Shown here: piece by piece, positions 36,284-45,614 of the stretch
How positions within the stretch are numbered: the first letter of the stretch is position 1
How the letters are laid out: each line of letters opens with the position of its first letter
NCBI RefSeq assembly: GCF_001426525.1
Contig: NZ_LMEW01000036.1
Coordinates: forward strand, 133,947-197,946
Reading direction: 5' to 3'
Origin: Massilia sp. Root133
Lineage (GTDB): Bacteria > Pseudomonadota > Gammaproteobacteria > Burkholderiales > Burkholderiaceae_D
DNA: 64,000 nucleotides
Position numbers and translations under genes: made by a program
The notes under the pieces: generated by a model
Databases searched by the model: none
Told to the model about the DNA's origin: nothing
The model's input: the letters and a program-made list of their open reading frames with translations, nothing else

Positions 36284-37318
36284 CTATTTTTTACCGGCCA
36301 CGCGCTCGCGCCACGCGCCGGGATTCATGCCCGACCATTCGCGGAACGCGTGCGTGAACGCGCTCTGTTCCTGGAAGCCGAGCAGGAAGGCGATGTCGAC
36401 GAGCGACAGCCCGTCCCGGCGCAGGTAATCCATCGCCAGCGCGTAACGGGCCGCGTCGAGCGCCTGCTGGAACGTCGCGCCGGCGTCGGCCAGCTTGCGC
36501 TGCAAGGTGCGCGGGGACAGGTCCAGCGCGGCCGCGATGCCGGCCAGCCGCACGGGTTCGCGGGCGAGCGCGTCGACGATCGCCGCATGGACCTGCGCGA
36601 CGATCCCGCCGGGCGTCTGTTCCCGTTCGCGCAGCAGGCGTTCGGCGTGCTGCTGCAGCAGCGGGTACATGGCGATGTCCGCGGCGGGCAGCGGCAGCGC
36701 GAGGAGGGCGGCGTCGAAGTCGGCGGTGTGCGCGGGCGCGCCGAAGTCCGGCATCGTGCCCAGCACGCGCGCGTACTCGGCCGGGTCGGCATCGGGCGGG
36801 CGCGCATGCGCGAACGCGAGCGCGTGCGGCGCGAGCGGACGTCCCGCGAGCCACGACCCGAACGTGCGGATGCCGGCGAACACGCTCTCCGCCAGGTGGC
36901 GGCTCGCATGCGGATAGTGGCTCGTCCACGTGTAGCGGGCGAGCGCGCCGCGGGGTTCCAGGCGTGAGCGCCCGAGGTCGTGCGCGAGCCGTTCGTAGCG
37001 CTGCGTCTGATCCAGCGCCTGGCCGATGTCGCGGCAGGCCAGCAGCACGAGGCCGTACACGCTGTACGTGCCGGGCCGTACGCGCTCGCCCACGTGCAGG
37101 CCGAAATGCGGATCGTTCGCGAGGCGGCTGCCCGCGGCCAGCAGGGCGATGTAGTCGGCAGCCGGCAGCGGATCCGATGCGATGTCCGCGAGACCGGCGC
37201 CCGCCGCGAGCGCGGCCGCGTCGATGCCGCGCGCGGCGGCCGTCTCCAGCAGCGGCTGCAGATAGGCCGCGGTGACTCGGGGCGGCGTGGCTGGCATGTT
37301 CGAACAAGCGCTTGGCAT
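36284..37318 (-). CDS. AraC-family regulator with arabinose-binding-like domain
   Basis: Regulator of 344 residues. The N-terminal ligand domain (about 20-215) is of the PF12625 type found in OruR/ArgR-like AraC proteins, and the C-terminal AraC helix-turn-helix pair lies at about 240-338 (LAGIAAALDLSPRTLQRKLADAG, then LVDIAFLLGFQEQSAFTHAFREWSGMNPGAWR). It is divergent from the flavoenzyme-GlpD-kinase operon beginning 75 bp away, which it most likely controls. Start between 37318 and 37297 (both ATG, neither with a good ribosome site) is uncertain. Confidence 0.9.
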   Translation of the reverse strand: MPSACSNMPATPPRVTAAYLQPLLETAAARGIDAAALAAGAGLADIASDPLPAADYIALLAAGSRLANDPHFGLHVGERVRPGTYSVYGLVLLACRDIGQALDQTQRYERLAHDLGRSRLEPRGALARYTWTSHYPHASRHLAESVFAGIRTFGSWLAGRPLAPHALAFAHARPPDADPAEYARVLGTMPDFGAPAHTADFDAALLALPLPAADIAMYPLLQQHAERLLREREQTPGGIVAQVHAAIVDALAREPVRLAGIAAALDLSPRTLQRKLADAGATFQQALDAARYALAMDYLRRDGLSLVDIAFLLGFQEQSAFTHAFREWSGMNPGAWRERVAGKK

Positions 37319-37392
37319 GAATCCGCAATACGGTCGTGATGACCCCAGGCAGTATAGCGACAGGATGAACACTGCGTACGGAGAAAAATAGA

Positions 37393-38985
37393 ATGCGACG
37401 CTGGAACGGCTGGGGAGACGATACGATCGAGGTGGCGCTGGGCGAGTCCGCGCTGGATTTCCTGCGCGGGCAGATCGGCGCGGGCACGGCCCCGCGCGAC
37501 GCCGGGTTCGACGCGCTGTGCGCTTCCCTGCCGCCGGGCAGGCTGCCGGCGCATCCTCTGGTCGACGCGACGCCGCCGAGCCGCCTGACGCATGCGGCGG
37601 GCCAGAGCCTGCAGGACTGGCTGCGCCTGCGCTACGGCCGCATCGGCACGGCGCCGGATGGCGTCGCGTTCCCGGAAAGCGGCGCCGACGTGCGCACGCT
37701 GCTGCGCTGGGCCGCGGACCACGACGCGGCCGTCGTCCCGTACGGCGGCGGCACGAGCGTCGCCGGACACCTGGACGCCGTCGGCGCGCGGCCCACGCTG
37801 TGCGTCGACATGGCGCGCATGCGTGCGCTCGTGTCCATCGACGCGGAGGCGCAGCTGGCCGTGTTCGAAGCCGGCGTGGCCGGCCCGGACCTGGAAGCGC
37901 AGCTGCGCGCGCACGGCCATACGCTGGGCCACTTCCCGCAATCGTTCGATTATTCGACCCTGGGCGGCTGGGTCGTCACGCGCTCTTCGGGCCAGCAATC
38001 GCTGCGCTACGGCCGCATCGAACAGCTGTTCGCCGGCGGCCGCGTGGAGACGCCCGCCGGCCCGCTCGCCATCCCCACCTTTCCCGCGTCCGCCGCCGGC
38101 CCCGACCTGCGCGAACTGGTGCTGGGGTCGGAAGGCCGGCTCGGCATCCTGACGGAAGCCGCCGTGCGCATCAGCCGCCTGCCCGCATATGAAGCGTTCC
38201 ATGCCGTGTTCTTCCCCGACTGGACGGCGGCCGAGCGGGCCGTGCGCACCATCGTGCAGGCGCGACTGGGCCTGTCGATGCTGCGCCTGTCGAATGCGGC
38301 GGAGACGGCGACGATGCTCACGCTGGCCGGCCACGGCCGCCAGGTGGCGCTGCTGGAGACGTGGCTGAAGCTGCGCGGCGCGGGCCCGGATAAATGCATG
38401 CTGCTCGTGGGCGCGAGCGGAGAAAAGGCGCAGGCACGCGCCGCGCTGAAGGCGGCGCTGGCGCTGGCACGTCCGGATGGCGGTGTGCACGTCGGCCAGG
38501 GACTGGGCGAGCGGTGGAAGCGCAACCGCTTCCGCAACGTCTACCTGCGCAACAGCGCGTGGACGCACGGCTTTGCGATCGACACGGTGGAGACGGCGCT
38601 CGACTGGCCGCGCGTCACGCCCGCCATGCGCGCCATCGAACGGTCCGCGCACGATGCGCTGGCGCGCGACGGCGAGCGGGTGCACGCGTACACGCACCTG
38701 TCGCACCTGTATCCGCAGGGCGCGAGCGTCTACTCGACGTTCATCTGGCGCCTGGCCGGGGACTACGACGCGGACCTCGCGCGCTGGCGGCTGCTGAAGA
38801 CGGCGGTGTCGGAAGCCATCGTCGCGAGCGGCGGCACCATCAGCCACCAGCACGGCGTGGGCCGCGACCACGCGCCGTGGCTCGCGCACGAAAAGGGAGA
38901 GCTGGGCATGGCCGCGCTGCGCGCCTTGTTCCATGCATTCGATCCGGACGGCCGCATGAACCCGGGCAAGCTGGTGACGCCATGA
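37393..38985 (+). CDS. FAD-binding oxidase, alkyl-DHAP-synthase-like
   Basis: Flavoprotein of 530 residues of the vanillyl-alcohol-oxidase/GlcD superfamily. It starts with RRWNGWGDD, has an FAD-binding PCMH domain (PYGGGTSVAGHL about 116; STLGGWVVTRSSGQQSLRYG about 191), a C-terminal cap, and ends with SGGTISHQHGVGRDHAPW. The WNGWG start and HGVGRDH motif are hallmarks of alkyl-dihydroxyacetone-phosphate synthase (AGPS), which swaps the acyl of acyl-DHAP for a fatty alcohol. The next genes handle glycerol phosphates, which supports a role in ether-glycerol metabolism. The stop overlaps the next ATG by 4 bp. Confidence 0.85.
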   Translation: MRRWNGWGDDTIEVALGESALDFLRGQIGAGTAPRDAGFDALCASLPPGRLPAHPLVDATPPSRLTHAAGQSLQDWLRLRYGRIGTAPDGVAFPESGADVRTLLRWAADHDAAVVPYGGGTSVAGHLDAVGARPTLCVDMARMRALVSIDAEAQLAVFEAGVAGPDLEAQLRAHGHTLGHFPQSFDYSTLGGWVVTRSSGQQSLRYGRIEQLFAGGRVETPAGPLAIPTFPASAAGPDLRELVLGSEGRLGILTEAAVRISRLPAYEAFHAVFFPDWTAAERAVRTIVQARLGLSMLRLSNAAETATMLTLAGHGRQVALLETWLKLRGAGPDKCMLLVGASGEKAQARAALKAALALARPDGGVHVGQGLGERWKRNRFRNVYLRNSAWTHGFAIDTVETALDWPRVTPAMRAIERSAHDALARDGERVHAYTHLSHLYPQGASVYSTFIWRLAGDYDADLARWRLLKTAVSEAIVASGGTISHQHGVGRDHAPWLAHEKGELGMAALRALFHAFDPDGRMNPGKLVTP

Positions 38986-40550
38986 GCGGCGCCTTCTCCG
39001 CGCTGTGGCAGCGGGGCGGCCGCGCGGGCCTGGCGGACGTGCTGGCGCGCGACTGGGACGTGCTCGTGATCGGCGGCGGCATCTGCGGCGCCGGCGTGCT
39101 GCTGGAGGCCGCACGGCGGGGACTCAAGGCGCTGCTCGTCGAACGCCGCGATTTCGCGTGGGGCACGTCGAGCCGTTCGTCGAAGCTCGTGCACGGCGGC
39201 CTGCGCTACCTGAAGGATGGCCACGTGCGGCTGACGGCGGAATCCGTGCGCGAGCGCGAGATGCTGCTCGCCTGCGCGCCTGGCCTCGTCGAACCGCAGG
39301 GCTTCGCGTTCGCGCAGTATGGGGGCGCGCGCGGCCGGCGCAGCTTCCTGGCCGGCCTCGCGCTCTACGACGTGATGGCGGGCCGGCGCGAGCGGCACTG
39401 GCTCGATGCCGACGATTTTCTGCTGGCGGCGCCGAACGTGAAGCGGGAAGGTCTCGCGGGCGGCATCGTTTACACGGACGCGCGCACGGACGATGCCCGC
39501 CTCGTGCTGCGCGTACTGCGCGAGGCACTCGGTCATGGCGCGGCGGCCGTCAATTATCTCGGCGCGCGCGAGTTGCTGCGCTCTTCCGATGGCCGCGTGT
39601 GCGGGGCGCTGCTCGCCGGCGACGGTACGGACTACGCGGTGCGTGCCCGGGTCGTCGTCGATGCGACGGGCGCGTGGTCCGGCCCTCTGCACGGCGCCGG
39701 CCCGCGTCTGCGTCCGCTGCGCGGCAGCCATCTCGTGCTGCCCGCGTGGCGGCTGCCGCTGGCGCGCGCGGTGAGCCTGATGCATCCGCACGACGGCCGG
39801 CCCGTGTTCGCGTTTCCGTGGGAAGGCGCCACGCTGGTCGGCACGACGGACCTCGACCACACGGACGGCATGGACCGCGCGGTCCGCATCACGCGTGCGG
39901 AAGTCGATTACCTGATGGTGGCGCTGCAGGCGCAGTTTCCTGGCCTGCAACTAACCGACGAGGACGTGGTGGCGACGTACGCGGGCGTGCGCCCCGTCAT
40001 CGCGGGCAAGGAGGGCGGGGCGCCGTCGCGGGAAGGGCGTGAACATGCCGCGTGGAAGTCGGCCGGCCTCGTGGCGATTGCCGGCGGCAAGCTCACGACG
40101 TTCCGCGCCATCGCGCTCGATGCGTTGCGGCTGGTAAAACAGCAGTTGCCCGGCTGGGACGATCCGCTCGATGCCCGCGCCGTGTTCGCGCCCGTGTCCT
40201 GCGCCGGCGCGGGTGTACCGCGGCGCCTCCACGGCCGTTATGGCGCTTGCGCGGCCGCGCTGCTGGACGCCGCGCGGCCCGGCGAACTGGAACGCATCCC
40301 CGGCACGGAGACCGCGTGGGCCGAACTGCGCTGGGCCGCGCGCTGCGAAGCCGTGCAGCACCTGGACGACCTGCTGCTGCGCCGCACGCGCCTCGGCCTG
40401 CTGCTGCGCGACGGCGGCACGGCGCACCTGGACCGCATCCGCGCGATCTGCCAGCCGGAACTCGGCTGGGATGACGCACGCTGGGAGCACGAGGACGCGG
40501 CGTATCGCGCGCACTGGACCCTTCACCACGGTTTGCCACATGAAGACTAG
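38982..40550 (+). CDS. FAD-dependent glycerol-3-phosphate dehydrogenase-like protein
   Basis: Membrane-associated flavoenzyme of 522 residues in the GlpD family. The N-terminal FAD site is WDVLVIGGGICGAGVLLEA, followed by GTSSRSSKLVHGGLRYLKDGH, typical of GlpD. A FAD-binding end near IAGGKLTTFRAIA (about residue 365) and a C-terminal DAO_C domain follow. GlpD oxidises glycerol-3-phosphate to DHAP with quinone reduction; here the neighbours suggest an alkylated or otherwise unusual glycerol phosphate substrate. The ATG is coupled to the oxidase stop. Confidence 0.88.
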   Translation: MSGAFSALWQRGGRAGLADVLARDWDVLVIGGGICGAGVLLEAARRGLKALLVERRDFAWGTSSRSSKLVHGGLRYLKDGHVRLTAESVREREMLLACAPGLVEPQGFAFAQYGGARGRRSFLAGLALYDVMAGRRERHWLDADDFLLAAPNVKREGLAGGIVYTDARTDDARLVLRVLREALGHGAAAVNYLGARELLRSSDGRVCGALLAGDGTDYAVRARVVVDATGAWSGPLHGAGPRLRPLRGSHLVLPAWRLPLARAVSLMHPHDGRPVFAFPWEGATLVGTTDLDHTDGMDRAVRITRAEVDYLMVALQAQFPGLQLTDEDVVATYAGVRPVIAGKEGGAPSREGREHAAWKSAGLVAIAGGKLTTFRAIALDALRLVKQQLPGWDDPLDARAVFAPVSCAGAGVPRRLHGRYGACAAALLDAARPGELERIPGTETAWAELRWAARCEAVQHLDDLLLRRTRLGLLLRDGGTAHLDRIRAICQPELGWDDARWEHEDAAYRAHWTLHHGLPHED

Positions 40551-42117
40551 GAAGAATTGCGATGCGACGACGATCCTCGCCATCGACAACGGCACCCAGA
40601 GCGTGCGCGCGCTGCTGTTCGACCTCGCCGGGAACATCGTCGCGAAATCGCAGGTGATGCTGGACCCGTATTTCTCGACGCAGCCCGGCTGGGCCGAGCA
40701 CGATCCGGAGGATTACTGGCAGGCGTTGTGCCGCGCATGCCAGGGCCTGTGGACGCAGCCCGGCGTCCGGCGCGACGCCATCGCCGGCGTGGCCGTGACG
40801 ACGCAGCGCGGGACGGTGGTGAACCTCGACCGTAACGGCCGGCCGCTGCGGCCCGCGATCACATGGCTCGACCAGCGCCACACGGACACCGTGCCGCCGA
40901 TCTCGTGGTGGTGGCGCACGGCGTTCAAGCTGGCGCGCGTGGACGGCACCATCGATTATTTTCGAGGCGAGGCGGAGATCAACTGGATCCGCGCGCACGA
41001 GCCGGACGTGTGGGCCGCGACGGACAAATTCCTGCTGCTGTCCGGCTACCTGAACTGGCGGCTGTGCGGGCGCTTCGCGGATTCGTCCGGCTCGCAGGTC
41101 GCGTACGTCCCGTTCGATTACAAGCGCCGCCGCTGGGCCGGTCCGCGCGACTGGAAGTGGCAGGCGCTCGCCGTCGAACCGCGCATGCTGCCGGAACTCG
41201 TCGAGCCGGGCGAGCGACTGGGCGAGATCGGCCGGGATGCATCCGACGCGACCGGCATCCCGGCCGGCACGCCGCTGCTGGCCGCGGCGGCCGACAAGGC
41301 CTGCGAGGTGATCGGCGCCGGCTGCCGCGAACCGCACGTGGGATGCCTGAGCTACGGCACGACGGCGACCATCAACACCACGGGCACGCGCTATGTCGAG
41401 GTGACGCCCTTTCTGCCGCCGTATCCGGCCGCGATTCCCGGCGCGTACAGCAGCGAGGTGCAGGTGTTCCGCGGGTACTGGATGGTCAACTGGTTCAAGG
41501 AGCAGTTCGGCCACCGCGAGCAGCAGCGCGCGCTGGCGGAAGACGTTGCGCCGGAACAGCTGTTCGACCAGCTGGCGCGTTCCGTCCCGCCCGGATCGAT
41601 GGGGCTGATGCTGCAGCCGTACTGGACGCCCGGCATCCGCGTGCCGGGCCGCGAAGCGAAGGGCGCGATCGTCGGCTTCGGCGACGTGCACACACGGGCG
41701 CACGTGTACCGCGCGATCCTGGAAGGGCTCGCGTACGCGCTGCGCGAGGGGAAGGAACGCATCGAGAAGCGAAGCGGCGTGGCGATCACGGAACTGCGCG
41801 TGTCCGGCGGCGGCTCGCAGAGCGATTGCGCGATGCAGCTGACGGCCGACATCTTCGGCCTGCCGACGTCGCGGCCGCACGTGTACGAGACGTCGGGCCT
41901 GGGTGCCGCCATCGACGCGGCCGTGGGGCTGGGGCTGCACCGCGATTTCGCGACGGCGATCGGCGCGATGACGCGCGTGGGGCGGGTATTCGAGCCAGTG
42001 CCGGCGCATCGCGACGTGTACGAGCGGCTGTATCGGCAGGTCTATTTGAAGATGTATCGGCAGTTGCAGCCGTTGTATCGGGAGATTGCGGAGATTACCG
42101 GGTATCCGCAGCGTTGA
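40540..42117 (+). CDS. FGGY-family carbohydrate kinase, glycerol-kinase-like
   Basis: Cytosolic ATP-dependent kinase of 525 residues. FGGY_N starts with ILAIDNGTQSVRALLFD (phosphate-1 loop), FGGY_C carries SYGTTATINTT and VSGGGSQSDCAMQLTADIFGLP. It overlaps the GlpD-like gene by 11 bp, so the three genes form one operon. Its exact substrate cannot be read, but glycerol or a glycerol ether fits with the two partner enzymes. It is longer than GlpK and diverges at the residues around the active site, so it is not the housekeeping glycerol kinase. Confidence 0.87.
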   Translation: MKTRKNCDATTILAIDNGTQSVRALLFDLAGNIVAKSQVMLDPYFSTQPGWAEHDPEDYWQALCRACQGLWTQPGVRRDAIAGVAVTTQRGTVVNLDRNGRPLRPAITWLDQRHTDTVPPISWWWRTAFKLARVDGTIDYFRGEAEINWIRAHEPDVWAATDKFLLLSGYLNWRLCGRFADSSGSQVAYVPFDYKRRRWAGPRDWKWQALAVEPRMLPELVEPGERLGEIGRDASDATGIPAGTPLLAAAADKACEVIGAGCREPHVGCLSYGTTATINTTGTRYVEVTPFLPPYPAAIPGAYSSEVQVFRGYWMVNWFKEQFGHREQQRALAEDVAPEQLFDQLARSVPPGSMGLMLQPYWTPGIRVPGREAKGAIVGFGDVHTRAHVYRAILEGLAYALREGKERIEKRSGVAITELRVSGGGSQSDCAMQLTADIFGLPTSRPHVYETSGLGAAIDAAVGLGLHRDFATAIGAMTRVGRVFEPVPAHRDVYERLYRQVYLKMYRQLQPLYREIAEITGYPQR

Positions 42118-42173
42118 CGGGCGTCAGCCCTGGCTCATACACTGGGCCTTCCGAGTTACCCTGTGGAGTGGCT

Positions 42174-42731
42174 GTGAACGACGACCCGACCGATTCCCCG
42201 GAGAATAGCGACTTCATCACTGCTGTTCCCTACCTTCACACGGAACGGCTCCTCCTGCGCGAATACCGGCGCGAGGACTTCGACGCATTCGCGGCCCACC
42301 TGGCCGACCCGGTCAGCGCGGCCCACCTGATCCCGGCCGACCGCCATGCCGCCTGGCGCATCTTTTGTTCGCAAGCGGGCCTATGGCTCATCCACGGTGC
42401 CGGGTGGTGGGCTGTCGAGGAAAAGGCGACGGGTCGGCTCGTCGGCAACGTCGGCGCGTTCTTTCGCGAGGATTGCGCCGTGATGGAGCTTGGCTGGAAT
42501 ACCTATCGCGCATGTTGGGGCCGCGGATTCGCGAACGAAGCGGCGGCGGCGGCCATGCACCATGCGCTCGAGGTCCGGCGCGAACCGAAAGTCCGCGCTG
42601 TCATCGCTGCGGCCAATGAATCGTCGCTGCGCGTCGCCAAACGCCTTGGCCTGGCTTACGAAGCGGACACCGAGATATACGGCAAAGCGGTCGGCATTCA
42701 TGCGCGAACGCGGGGAGGCCCGGTCGTTTAG
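42174..42731 (+). CDS. GNAT acetyltransferase, RimJ/RimL-like
   Basis: Acetyltransferase of 185 residues. The Acetyltransf_3 pattern begins YLHTERLLLREYRREDFDAF and continues with GWNTYRACWGRGFANEAAAAA (acetyl-CoA loop, RGFANEA) and ANESSLRVAKRLGLAYEAD. Such proteins acetylate N-terminal or small-molecule amines. GTG 42174 follows GGAG. It follows the kinase operon by 56 bp and converges on the response-regulator gene, so the connection to the operon is weak. Confidence 0.88.
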   Translation: MNDDPTDSPENSDFITAVPYLHTERLLLREYRREDFDAFAAHLADPVSAAHLIPADRHAAWRIFCSQAGLWLIHGAGWWAVEEKATGRLVGNVGAFFREDCAVMELGWNTYRACWGRGFANEAAAAAMHHALEVRREPKVRAVIAAANESSLRVAKRLGLAYEADTEIYGKAVGIHARTRGGPVV

Positions 42732-42765
42732 GCCTGCAGGACTGCATGGGACTGCCCACGGGCGT

Positions 42766-44106
42766 TCAGGGCGCGGTCAGAACAGCCGCGTCGTGCACCA
42801 CGTCCCATGCCGCCCCGACAATGGTCGACTCCACCCGATTGCGCCCCCCGGCCTTGGCCGCATACATGGCGCGGTCCGCGCACACGAACAGGTTGTCGAT
42901 CGCATCGAGCTGCGTCGGCACGATCGTCGCCACGCCCACGGACACCGTGAGCCAGGTCGACGTCGTCGAACCCGGATTCGGGATTTCCAGCGCTGCCACG
43001 GCCGCGCGGATCATTTCTGCCACGCGCGCCGCGTTCTCCGCGGGCGTCTCGGCGAACAGCAGCACGAATTCCTCGCCGCCGTAGCGGGCCGCCAGGTCGG
43101 TCGGGCGCGCGGCGTGGTCCTGCAGCGTCTGCGCGACCTTCTGCAGGCAGACGTCGCCCGCCGCGTGGCCCAGCGTGTCGTTGTACAGCTTGAAGTGGTC
43201 GACGTCCAGCACGACCAGCGACAGCGGCTGGGCGGTGCGGATGGCACGGTGCCATTCCTTGTCCAGGAAGGCGTCGAAGTGGCGGCGGTTGGCGATCTTG
43301 GTCAGCGGGTCCAGCATCGCGGCGCGCTGCAGCGCGTCCTCGGACTGCTTGTGGTGCGTGATGTCGTGCAGCAGGACGACGAACAGGCCGTCCGCCGCGT
43401 GCATCGGCGTCATCGTCAGGTCCATCGCGCGCAGGTTGCCGTCGCGGTGACGGATCTCGACTTCGCGCGTGCCGTACGTCATTGCATCGAGGCCTGCACA
43501 GCAGCCGGGTTCCTTGCAGTCCAGCAGATCCTTCAGCGACTGCCCGACCAGTTCCTCCGGCGCATAGCCCAGGTAGCGGTCGCATGCCGGGTTCGCGTAC
43601 TGCACGCGGCCGCAGCTCTCGACGATCAGCAGGCCCTGGTCCATGCTGTTGACGATCATGCGCAGGCGGTCGGTCTGCTCGGACTGGGTGTCGCTGCCGC
43701 TGCGCAGGCGCAGCTGGGCGCGCACGCGGGCACACACTTCTTCCAGGCGCAGGGGTTTCGGGATGTAGTCGGCGGCGCCCGTGTCGAAACCGGCGACGAT
43801 GTCTTCCGTCTCGCCGCGCGCGCTCATGAAGATCACGGGGATGCGCGTCGTGGCCGGATGCGCCTTCAGGCGGCGGCACGTCTCCAGGCCGTCGATGCCG
43901 GGCATGACGACGTCCAGCAGGATCAGGTCCGGCTTGACGCGTTGGGCGATGTCCAGCGCGCGGTCACCGGAAGTGGCGACGAACGTCTGGTAGCCTTGAC
44001 GCAGCATCATCGAACGCAGCGTGCCGAGGTTGTCGGGCGCGTCGTCGACGATGAGGATGGCGGGCTTGCGTGGGTCGGCAAGCGGCACGGGCACTGGGTT
44101 GGTCAT
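42766..44106 (-). CDS. Response regulator with PAS and GGDEF domains
   Basis: Cytosolic diguanylate cyclase of 446 residues. The receiver domain (about 15-130) has Asp65 in LILLDVVMPGIDG, the PAS domain spans about 145-265, and the GGDEF domain (about 275-440) carries an active GGEEF at 343-347. The domain order resembles WspR/PleD-type regulators. It would make c-di-GMP on phosphorylation by an unidentified kinase. Its promoter region holds two CAATTG palindromes 20 bp apart. Confidence 0.92.
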   Translation of the reverse strand: MTNPVPVPLADPRKPAILIVDDAPDNLGTLRSMMLRQGYQTFVATSGDRALDIAQRVKPDLILLDVVMPGIDGLETCRRLKAHPATTRIPVIFMSARGETEDIVAGFDTGAADYIPKPLRLEEVCARVRAQLRLRSGSDTQSEQTDRLRMIVNSMDQGLLIVESCGRVQYANPACDRYLGYAPEELVGQSLKDLLDCKEPGCCAGLDAMTYGTREVEIRHRDGNLRAMDLTMTPMHAADGLFVVLLHDITHHKQSEDALQRAAMLDPLTKIANRRHFDAFLDKEWHRAIRTAQPLSLVVLDVDHFKLYNDTLGHAAGDVCLQKVAQTLQDHAARPTDLAARYGGEEFVLLFAETPAENAARVAEMIRAAVAALEIPNPGSTTSTWLTVSVGVATIVPTQLDAIDNLFVCADRAMYAAKAGGRNRVESTIVGAAWDVVHDAAVLTAP

Positions 44107-44223
44107 ACGGTGCTTTGCGAGGACTGCACGTTGATATTGCGTCCAAAATCATACACCTCGCAGCACTGACGTGGGGCAACAACTTCTTTTACAAGTGGAA
44201 AAATCTGTAACTTTTGCGCAACT

Positions 44224-44255
44224 GACAATTGTCTGATCTGTTCAACAATTGTTGA
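44224..44255. promoter_or_regulatory. Two operator-like palindromes
   Basis: GACAATTGTC (44224-44233) and TCAACAATTGTTGA (44242-44255) are perfect palindromes with centres 20 bp apart, on the same face of the helix, about 120-150 bp upstream of the REC-PAS-GGDEF start. The second shares half-sites with the dyad before cheW. Confidence 0.5.
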
Positions 44256-44256
44256 T

Positions 44257-44281
44257 GCTCGGCGGCACATAGCCGCCGAGC
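44257..44281. terminator. Hairpin after the aminotransferase gene
   Basis: Perfect stem GCTCGGCGGC / GCCGCCGAGC with loop ACATA, 10 bp beyond the aminotransferase stop. There is no U-tract on either strand, so it may be a weak terminator or RNA-stabilising stem. Confidence 0.5.
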
Positions 44282-44291
44282 AGGTAAAGCC

Positions 44292-45485
44292 TTACATTTG
44301 GTCCTTGATCAGCTTGCCCAGGGTCGCAATGCCTTCGCGGATGCGCTCCGGCGGCACCGTCACGAACGACAGGCGCAGCGTGTTCGTTTCCGGCTTGTTG
44401 GCGTAGAACGGGGCGCCCGGGACGAACGCGACGCGGGCGGCGATCGCCTGGTCCAGCAGTTTCATTGCGTCGATGTGCTTCGGCAGCGTGACCCAGATGA
44501 ACATGCCGCCTTCCGGACGGGTCCACGTCACGCCTTCCGGGAACTGCTCGGCCATCGCGTCCAGCATCACCTGGCACTGGTTGGCGTACAGGTTGCGGAT
44601 GGTCGGGATGTGTTCGTTCAGGAAGCCATCCTTGACGACTTCGTGCACGACCATCTGCGTCAGGGTCGCGGTGTGCAGGTCGGCGGCCTGCTTGGCCAGC
44701 TCGAGGCGGCGCACGAGCGGCAGCGGGGCGACGACGTAGCCCAGGCGGATGCCCGGCGTCAGCACTTTCGAGAACGAGCCCATGTAGATGACGCCGTCCG
44801 GGTTCATCGACAGCATGCGCGGCATCGGCTCGCCCTTGTACGACAGCGCGCCGTACGGATCGTCCTCGATCAGCGGCAGGCCGAGGCGGGCGCAGGTTTC
44901 CACCAGTTCGCGGCGGCGCTCGATCGACAGCGAGCGGCCGGTCGGGTTCTGGAAGTTCGGCAGCGAGTACAGCAGGCGTGCACCCTTGGCCAGCGGCTCG
45001 ATCGACGACGGCACCAGGCCGTGGTCGTCCGTGTCGACCGACTGGAATTCCGGACGGTAGACCGAGAAGGCTTGCAGCGCGCCGAGGTAGCTGGGGGTTT
45101 CCACCAGCACGCGCGAGCCTTCGTCGATCAGGACCTTGCCGAGCAGGTCGAGGGCCTGCTGCGAGCCGGACACCATCAGGATCTGTTCCGGCACGATCTT
45201 GCTGCCTTCCGTGGACAGGTAGTTCGCCACCCATTCGCGCAGCGGCGCGTAGCCGTCCGTCGGGCCGTACTGCAGCGCTTGCTTGCCGTTTTCGCTGAGC
45301 ACCTTGTCGTAGGCTGCCTTCATGCGTTCGACGGGGAAGGTGGCGGGCGAAGGCAGGCCGCCGGCGAAGGAGATGATCTCCGGACGCTGGGTGATCTTCA
45401 GGATCTCGCGGATCGCCGAGCTTTGCAGCTGCTGGGCGCGCTCCGAGAACTGCCACTGGATGGGATTGGGATTTTCGATTTTCAT
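44292..45485 (-). CDS. PLP-dependent aminotransferase (LysN / 2-aminoadipate type)
   Basis: Fold-type I aminotransferase of 397 residues. The PLP lysine is in MGSFSKVLTPGIRLGYV, with EDDPYGALSY and LPNFQNPTGRSLS around the cofactor. The N-terminus (IQWQFSERAQQLQSSAIREILKITQRPEIISFAGGLP) matches the LysN/KatII-like branch without a GntR domain. Possible substrates are 2-aminoadipate, kynurenine or branched amino acids; the kyn operon far downstream is not linked. Monocistronic. Confidence 0.88.
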   Translation of the reverse strand: MKIENPNPIQWQFSERAQQLQSSAIREILKITQRPEIISFAGGLPSPATFPVERMKAAYDKVLSENGKQALQYGPTDGYAPLREWVANYLSTEGSKIVPEQILMVSGSQQALDLLGKVLIDEGSRVLVETPSYLGALQAFSVYRPEFQSVDTDDHGLVPSSIEPLAKGARLLYSLPNFQNPTGRSLSIERRRELVETCARLGLPLIEDDPYGALSYKGEPMPRMLSMNPDGVIYMGSFSKVLTPGIRLGYVVAPLPLVRRLELAKQAADLHTATLTQMVVHEVVKDGFLNEHIPTIRNLYANQCQVMLDAMAEQFPEGVTWTRPEGGMFIWVTLPKHIDAMKLLDQAIAARVAFVPGAPFYANKPETNTLRLSFVTVPPERIREGIATLGKLIKDQM

Positions 45486-45614
45486 ACTGGTCTCACAGGA
45501 AGGGCCACGATGGTGCGTCGGCCATTATAAAGCACGCCGGGTAGGCTGCTCTCTCGATAGAGGAGCACGCCTGATAAGCATGCTCCGGTTAAATTTCTGT
45601 AGCAGAGCGATAGT

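Noticed and set aside
36325..39114. Open frame of 929 codons overlapping the AraC gene and antisense to the FAD oxidase
   Set aside because: Low-complexity translation and complete overlap with two recognised genes.
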